64,000 nt of DNA from Ophiura sarsii (taxonomy: Eukaryota; Echinodermata; Ophiuroidea; Amphilepidida; Ophiuridae). Where the stretch lies: positions 13,578,462 through 13,642,461 of the forward strand of contig CM069448.1 in the NCBI GenBank assembly GCA_035610835.1. The letters are read 5' to 3'. The position numbers and the translations under genes were made by a program. The notes beneath the pieces are model-generated. The model was given only the letters and a program-made list of their open reading frames with translations, did no database searches and was not told the DNA's origin. Positions 58,990 through 64,000 of the stretch are shown here, piece by piece (position 1 is the stretch's first letter; every line of letters starts with the position of its first letter).

Positions 58990-59735
58990 TAATGGCCTAT
59001 GTGCTGTCTACTGACGATAACAGTGTTAGTATGCCATCTAAGTGCAGTGATGTCTTGATAAACTATTACCAACTGGACTAATCTCAGGGAATTAAGTTAA
59101 AGGTATATTATGTGATCTTTCCAGGGAACGCCCTCAACATCGAGAAAAAAATAGAAAGCAGATTTTCTTGCAGATTTACATTTCTGATCATAAATCATGC
59201 ATACATTCCAAGTTACAGGGCGATACGATTCTTAATTACTTTTAGAGTGAAAATAAACTGTCGGAATCCCGACAGTTTATATTTTTCACTCTAAATTCAC
59301 TCTAAAACCATGATTTTGAGGTAATTAGGAATCGTATCGCTCTGTAACTTGGAATGTGTGTATGATTTATGATCGGAAATGTAAATCTGCAAGAAAATCT
59401 ACTTTCTAAAAAAAATCATGAATAGAGGGCGCTCTCTGGAAAAGATCACATAATATGCCTTTAATGCATCAAAGTGTAAAGTCGTGCGTATATTACGCAA
59501 GATCCAGGAAATCCATCCTATATATACAACATGTTTGGTGAAACCTTGGAAGAAGTGACCTCTACAAAGTACCTTGGCATTTTGATACACAATAATCTGA
59601 AATGGGATCAACAATCACAGCACGCGAAGGGGAAGCCACCAGAATACTCAATTTCTTCATGAAAAATGTCTGGAACTGTACCAAAACGATTAAAGAGCGG
59701 CTATATATACACATGGAAAAAAGTATCGCACCACT
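58990..59735 (+). pseudogene. LINE reverse transcriptase relic split by a MITE
   Basis: Before the MITE one frame gives ITNWTNLRELS. After it come NASKCKVVRI and, with a frameshift, FGETLEEVTSTKYLGILIHN, NLKWDQQSQHAKGEATRILN and WNCTKTIKERLY. In intact non-LTR elements these run on as ...W...L...FNASKCKV...T.YLG..I...L.W, so the MITE at 59097-59464 landed in the middle of the coding region. Stops and a shift show the relic is dead. It is a different LINE family member from the one at 13845-14600. Confidence 0.75.
59097..59464. mobile_element. Palindromic TTAA-type MITE, copy 2
   Basis: Ends TTAAAGGTATATTATGTGAT and ATAATATGCCTTTAA, with TTAA at both borders. The arms align to copy 1 (394-778) throughout. 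The centre differs: ATAAACTGTCGG and CCGACAGTTTAT make a perfect 12-bp hairpin with a 4-base loop (59253-59280). Confidence 0.88.
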
Positions 59736-62047
59736 GCTTTTTTTTTGAAAAGTGCAAATGTGGCCTCGAATTTTGCCACCATGGTGTGATATTAAGCATC
59801 ATTTGTTTGCGTAAGCTGTCCAACAAAATGTTGTGCAATAAAGGGGCTACATTTTAGTTTGTGACGTAATCGATGTAATGTTTTTTCAAGGCCAAGGGGA
59901 AAATGCATGTTTTGTCCAAAAACATGCATGGAAAAAGTTTGGGAATTTCACGTAAGTGGGGTGGGGGGGGGGGGGGGGGGGGGGGGGGTGGTGGGGGGGT
60001 GGGGCAAACAATTTCGCACGGTCAAAAAAAAAAAAAAATCGCACAGTACATGTACTAAATGTACAATTTGCCCTTATATTTGACTATTTCGGCTGAATAC
60101 CCGAACGCCTTCTCGGTCTTTTATCATTTTTTCCCCCTATTTTCTTTTTTTCCACTTTTTAATTTTTTTTTTAGTGGGGGGTGGGGGGCGGGGGCACAAA
60201 TGGTTTTTTTCGTCAGGGGGGGGGGGCATTTCCACCCCCCCTGCCCCCCCCCCCCCCCCCCCCCTGAGCTACGCCACTAGCTGATAATCATCCAGATTCA
60301 CCACAGAATGTGTCCATATTCGGGTTAAAATAGCGCCCTCGATTATCAAAAACATGATTGCAGCGACAGAAGCTGAGACTATCAGGACAGAAGTGTATTT
60401 TGGCAGGCGTTGAGTAATAAAATAAAATCCCACAAAAACTACAACACAAAAGAAGAGAAAAAAACAAGAAAAAAGGGGGGAAAAAGAGAAAAAAGGGTAA
60501 AAACCACAACCCCAAAAAAACCCAGAACAAATAAAACAGAACAAAACAGAACACAAAAAACCAACAAACAACGCCCCCTCACAAAATAAAGACTAAATCA
60601 AAACCAAACCAAATCAAACCAACCAAACCAAACCAAACCTTGAAACCAAACCAAACCAAACAAATGAAAAACATTAAACAAACACATGTTTTCATTTCCA
60701 ACTTTTCTGCGCCTTTCCCAATCATTTTCCCCTCTTTGGTATTTCCCCAAATAGATTGCACCCCTGAGAGGCTGACAGGTTGCACCACCCAGCTCATCAT
60801 CCCATTATTCCCATCCCATCATGTTGCAGTTATCTCCATGGGCAAAATCGTTTCGACCTTTGGAGCTATAAACTGGCTTAGTGTAGATAAACTCAAGTAT
60901 AGAGAAAACTACCAGTACTTAACTTAAGATGATCAACAAAGCTTTGATAAAAATACAATATCAAAATCAATAATCAATAATCATCTTAGCACTGCCCAGC
61001 AACAGGAAACATGTTAAACCGTGCTTACAAGGTATTCTAAGCTTGATAGAGCAAGAAAACTGTCAGTCATTCAAAGGGGCGGTCCACATAGTTCCCGGGA
61101 TCCAATAGGATTGCATTTTGGTGACACGTTAGAAGGGGAAATTACCCGTCGGTGACTGAATGAAACAGGTTCCTAGCTTAATTGGTTCGTGTGTGGCGCT
61201 CTTCTAAAAACACAGTGCACAAACAGGCTGAAGTTTGCAGAAATTGGTAATTGATATAACACGGCGGGAGAAAGAACGGCGCTTCAACCGACACTGTCAT
61301 GAAAATACCCCCGGTCCACATAGCTATCATTATTATTTTTCAAGCTAAAAAAGATAGGTTAAAGAGTAGTAAATTCTGCAGAAGATGATCCATGATATAA
61401 GTGTTTTGAACTTATACTTTTCACACAGGGTCCATAACTAGTTGATAGTGTATTCCTTCAACACGGAGCGTGAGGCTAAGGTCACGCTCCAATTACACGG
61501 GTCTGTGTGGCGTGCATACGGAAAACGGACAATAACTGCAGTATGTTCCCAAGGATCCCAGTTTTATATGTGATGTCCTGTGTCTGCGCTGTCAGTTCTA
61601 TTGACATTTCACAACTATTTCCCACATAAATCATTCATATGTAAATTGGCATAACAAAACACCTGTGGAAAGTGAAAGTGTTTCTACAAAATATTGTAGA
61701 AGTGAAAAGTGAACTGTAACAAAAAGCAATTTGCTTTAAATTGATCGAAGAGTAAATTCAAAAAACATTATTCGCTTGCATATTTTACTCGATATAATTG
61801 TGAACTAAATAAAGCTGACTTTTTTCTACTTAACTTACAAGGGAATTTAGGGAAATTATAGTTAGCATGTTGTATTTATTTATAGAAACGCCAGTAAAGT
61901 TGTTAAACTCACTGGAGCGGTCGATTGCCTATGGATTAAATTAGCAATTGATGGCGACCGACCGTATGGGATTCAATTATTATGTTGAGATGAGTGTTTT
62001 CGTGAAAGTGTGATTTATAATCACACACTGTTGTAAATATTATCAAA
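59736..62047. other. Non-coding sequence with simple repeats
   Basis: Contains long G and C runs (about 59955-60000 and 60166-60264), an A-rich stretch (60420-60560), an AACCA-type run (about 60597-60662) and the single MITE end AGCTACGCCACT near 60267. GGTCCACATAG occurs near 61082 and 61313. The last 500 bp are unique-looking and presumably hold the promoter and 5' UTR of the ferlin-like gene, though I cannot name a promoter element. Confidence 0.45.
59938..60035. repeat. G-rich repeat, inverted relative of 63290-63420
   Basis: GGGAATTTCACGTAAGT then a G run and CAATTTCGCACGGTCAAA matches, in reverse orientation, TTTGACCATGG/GTGCGAAATTG, a C run and ACTTACGTGAAATTC in the hAT-type element at 63161-63561. 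Confidence 0.7.
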
Positions 62048-62126
62048 ATGTCGCTGTTTCTACAAATCAAGGGTGCCCGTGGATTTAGAACGAGGGGCGA
62101 GAGACTGGCCAAGGTGGTATTTCGAG
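62048..62126 (+). CDS. First exon of an otoferlin-like ferlin (C2A start)
   Basis: ATG at 62048 opens 26 codons plus one base before a strong GTAAGT donor. An in-frame TAA lies upstream at 62018. The peptide MSLFLQIKGARGF...RGERLAKVVFR resembles the start of otoferlin, where the first C2 domain opens with a short hydrophobic strand, a basic RGRGDR-type loop and AKVTFRG. Ferlins are tail-anchored, multi-C2 membrane proteins in calcium-dependent vesicle fusion. Only this first exon is in the window; I found no second exon before 64000. The exon is short, so the family call rests on about 20 positions, but the start, frame and donor are all good. No gene symbol is given because only the first 26 codons are seen. 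Confidence 0.62.
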
Positions 62127-63160
62127 GTAAGTCGTCACTTCACTACTACTAGTACTAGTACTACTGCTCTGGCACTGGCAGTGACTGGTACTGGTGGCAC
62201 TGGTAGGGCCTAATTTTAGTCCATGCTAGTATTATTATAGTACAACAGTATACTAATAGTATTATTTATGTATGCAAAAGCTTTAGTAATTATTATACTA
62301 TTTTATTGGCCTACTACATGATAGGCTACTATAATTTATTGTATGTTACAACAAGCAATGCTTACCGTGAGCAGGCATAACGTAAACTAACTGCTGTGGA
62401 TTCTCCAGACATTGTTGATAGAACTTATAATTGTATTGTTTGTAGGGCCTATATTATGTAGCCTGTACAGGGCTAAAAATAGGGTGCACATGTTCCACTC
62501 CACGTCATTGCCCTGATTTATTACCTCAGCTGTAATGTGTTTATTATCTTAAAGATAATTTAGTTGGCTTTCTCATGCCATTGGTGTGATTGTCATTGCT
62601 CTTCCCAATCCAATGAAATGCTATTGATCATTCATGAGCACTTACAAACGGGTTGTGCCACTATTTAGTCCTTGGTACCAAAATCCTGGTTCTTACTCAA
62701 GGCACAGTGTTGAAGGGAACCAATTTAAGGGGTGTCAACCCAAAATATATGAAATTTATCAAGCACCGTAACTTTTAAACGAATAATGTAATGTACATAA
62801 AAGTATACAATTTTTCAAATGAAATGAGTCGGAGAATCCATTTTTGGTATTAAATTTTCCCAAATATAAGGATTTCTACATTTTTGCCCAAAAATCACTT
62901 TTGGTCAATATTTTCAAAACTAAAAAAATTTTAAGCCAAAAAAAAAAATTGCTTCCTAGACTTATTGACTTTAGATGATTTTGGTGAAATTTTGAAATTT
63001 TGAATCAAAAACTGATTTTGTAAGGTTGTCTGAAAATTCGTAAAATTCCTTCAAATTTGAACTTCTACAAAACATCGATTTAGTAAGAATATTGACATTT
63101 TTCCACCATTTAAAGCTAATGTTCTCGGAATACACGGGCGTGTGACCTAAAAGGCGAGTA
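62127..63160 (+). other. Start of intron 1 of the ferlin-like gene
   Basis: Begins with GTAAGT and a run of CTACTA/GTACTA-type short repeats (62143-62170). No further exon seen. The phrase CATAAAAGTATACA at about 62796 recurs near 41038, probably from an interspersed repeat. Confidence 0.4.
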
Positions 63161-63561
63161 CAGGGGCGGACTGGCCACTGTGGCGTTGTGGCGATCGCCA
63201 CATGGGCCGCTTGGTTTTTGGCCTCTCAGGGCCGGTTACTCAAATTTTGTGGCCGTGCGAAAATTTGTGAATTTGCTAAATTTTGTGACCGTGCGAAATT
63301 TTGTGACTGTGCGAAATTTTGTGACCGTGCGATTTTGTGACCGTGCGAAATTGTTTGACCATGGGAATTTTTGACCCTACCCCCCCCCCCCCCCCCACCC
63401 CCAACTTACGTGAAATTCACGAGGTGACTGACTGGGAAACAAATAGGGGCAACCTTTTACGAAAATTTACTACCGGGACGACATACTTCTGCCTGACATG
63501 GTCAAAAAGGGCCGCTTTAATAATTTTGCCACGGCCGCTTTCAGGTCCCAGTCCGCCCCTG
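63161..63561. mobile_element. hAT-type MITE with perfect 8-bp target duplication
   Basis: The ends CAGGGGCGGACTGG and CCAGTCCGCCCCTG are exact inverted copies. GGCGAGTA lies directly outside both ends (63153-63160 and 63562-63569). An 8-bp duplication with CAGGG ends is typical of hAT elements. It holds a short tandem repeat (about 63245-63360) and a C run, but no transposase. Confidence 0.9.
63245..63360. repeat. About 20-bp tandem repeat inside the hAT-type element
   Basis: TTTTGTGACCGTGCGAAA recurs five to six times with a period of about 16-21 bp. Confidence 0.85.
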
Positions 63562-63569
63562 GGCGAGTA

Positions 63570-64000
63570 TACTATTATGAACAATCAAATTAAACTATCA
63601 GATTCAATTTATATTGTCACAATGTGAAGATTTTGGAAGAAAACTGAAATTTAAATGATCGTAAGATTGGCCTTTGTTTACATTTTTAGGCATTGTTTTG
63701 CGCTCTTTAGTTTTTCGCGTCTTCGTCGCGGATATTAAGCGGCGCGTCTAGTATTACGCAGGGAAAGATTCAGCGTGCGATGCAATGATCGAACAGCTGT
63801 CGCAGCATTTGAAAAGCGCGGAACTCCGCTTTATTTCCCGCCAAATAACCATGCGCCTTTTCCTGACTCAAACTTACCAAAACAACAAATTTAGATCACC
63901 CAAAAGACCGGGAAATAATCGCTTCCGATTAGTAACGTATGATGGTAATAATAGAATACATATAAAAGTATAAAATAATAGAGAAATATGAAATTCAATT
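63570..64000. other. Non-coding sequence, nothing recognised
   Basis: Presumably still intron of the ferlin-like gene. No exon seen. Confidence 0.35.

Noticed and set aside
58981..59040. Resemblance of GTGCTGTCTACTGA...GATA in the LINE relic to the unit of array C
   Set aside because: Tempting as a source of the satellite, but the shared stretch is only about 14-18 bp and lies next to the array, so chance or spill-over cannot be excluded.
60269..60571. 100-codon hydrophobic minus-strand frame
   Set aside because: It arises from an A-rich simple-sequence stretch; the Phe/Leu runs only mirror base composition.

Overview
This is a piece of animal nuclear genome: AT-rich, gene-poor and full of decayed transposons. 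Two kinds of genic sequence can be supported. There is one complete ten-exon gene on the + strand (30290-44061), and one first exon of a second + strand gene (62048-62126). The introns with GT/AG borders, CR1/L2-like and Penelope-like retroelements, a tRNA-derived SINE head, hAT-, Harbinger- and TTAA-type MITEs and long minisatellites point to a marine invertebrate. A deuterostome such as an echinoderm or hemichordate is my guess, not something the sequence proves.

The main gene encodes a predicted 602-residue protein with an unusual architecture. The N-terminus has four EF-hand-like loops spaced as in calmodulin (loops starting near residues 19, 55, 92 and 128). A long charged coiled coil follows (about 142-350), then helical repeats, then a C-terminal domain (about 440-560) that reads as the stalk tip, or microtubule-binding domain, of a dynein heavy chain. 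No AAA motor is present, and the protein ends soon after the domain, so the returning stalk helix is missing. Downstream and within the last intron lie decayed partial copies of the last two exons, broken up by MITEs.

The second gene is represented by a 26-codon first exon that resembles the start of the C2A domain of otoferlin-type ferlins; the rest lies beyond the window.

Layout: 0.4-0.8 kb palindromic TTAA MITE; 1.3-1.9 kb tandem duplication; 3.8-4.3 kb palindromic TTA-flanked element; 4.9-7.7 kb direct and inverted repeats carrying the motif CACGGACGGAC; 10.2-10.9 kb Harbinger-like element; 12.0-13.4 kb array A (39/42-bp units); 13.56-15.5 kb array B (38-bp units) split by a LINE; 16.7-23 kb MITEs and inverted repeats; 23.1-25.7 kb GTTAC array, broken duplicated exons of a Tudor-like protein and a 344-bp tandem array; 28.4-30.0 kb Penelope-like relic; 30.3-44.1 kb the EF-hand/dynein-stalk gene; 44.1-54 kb several TIR elements and a SINE head; 54.1-58.6 kb array C (71-bp units); 59-59.7 kb LINE split by a second copy of the TTAA MITE; 59.9-60.7 kb simple repeats; 62.05 kb ferlin-like first exon; 63.2-63.6 kb hAT-type element with a perfect 8-bp target duplication.

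The strongest points for follow-up are the EF-hand/dynein-stalk fusion and the finding that arrays B and C, 40 kb apart and otherwise different, share one palindromic core.
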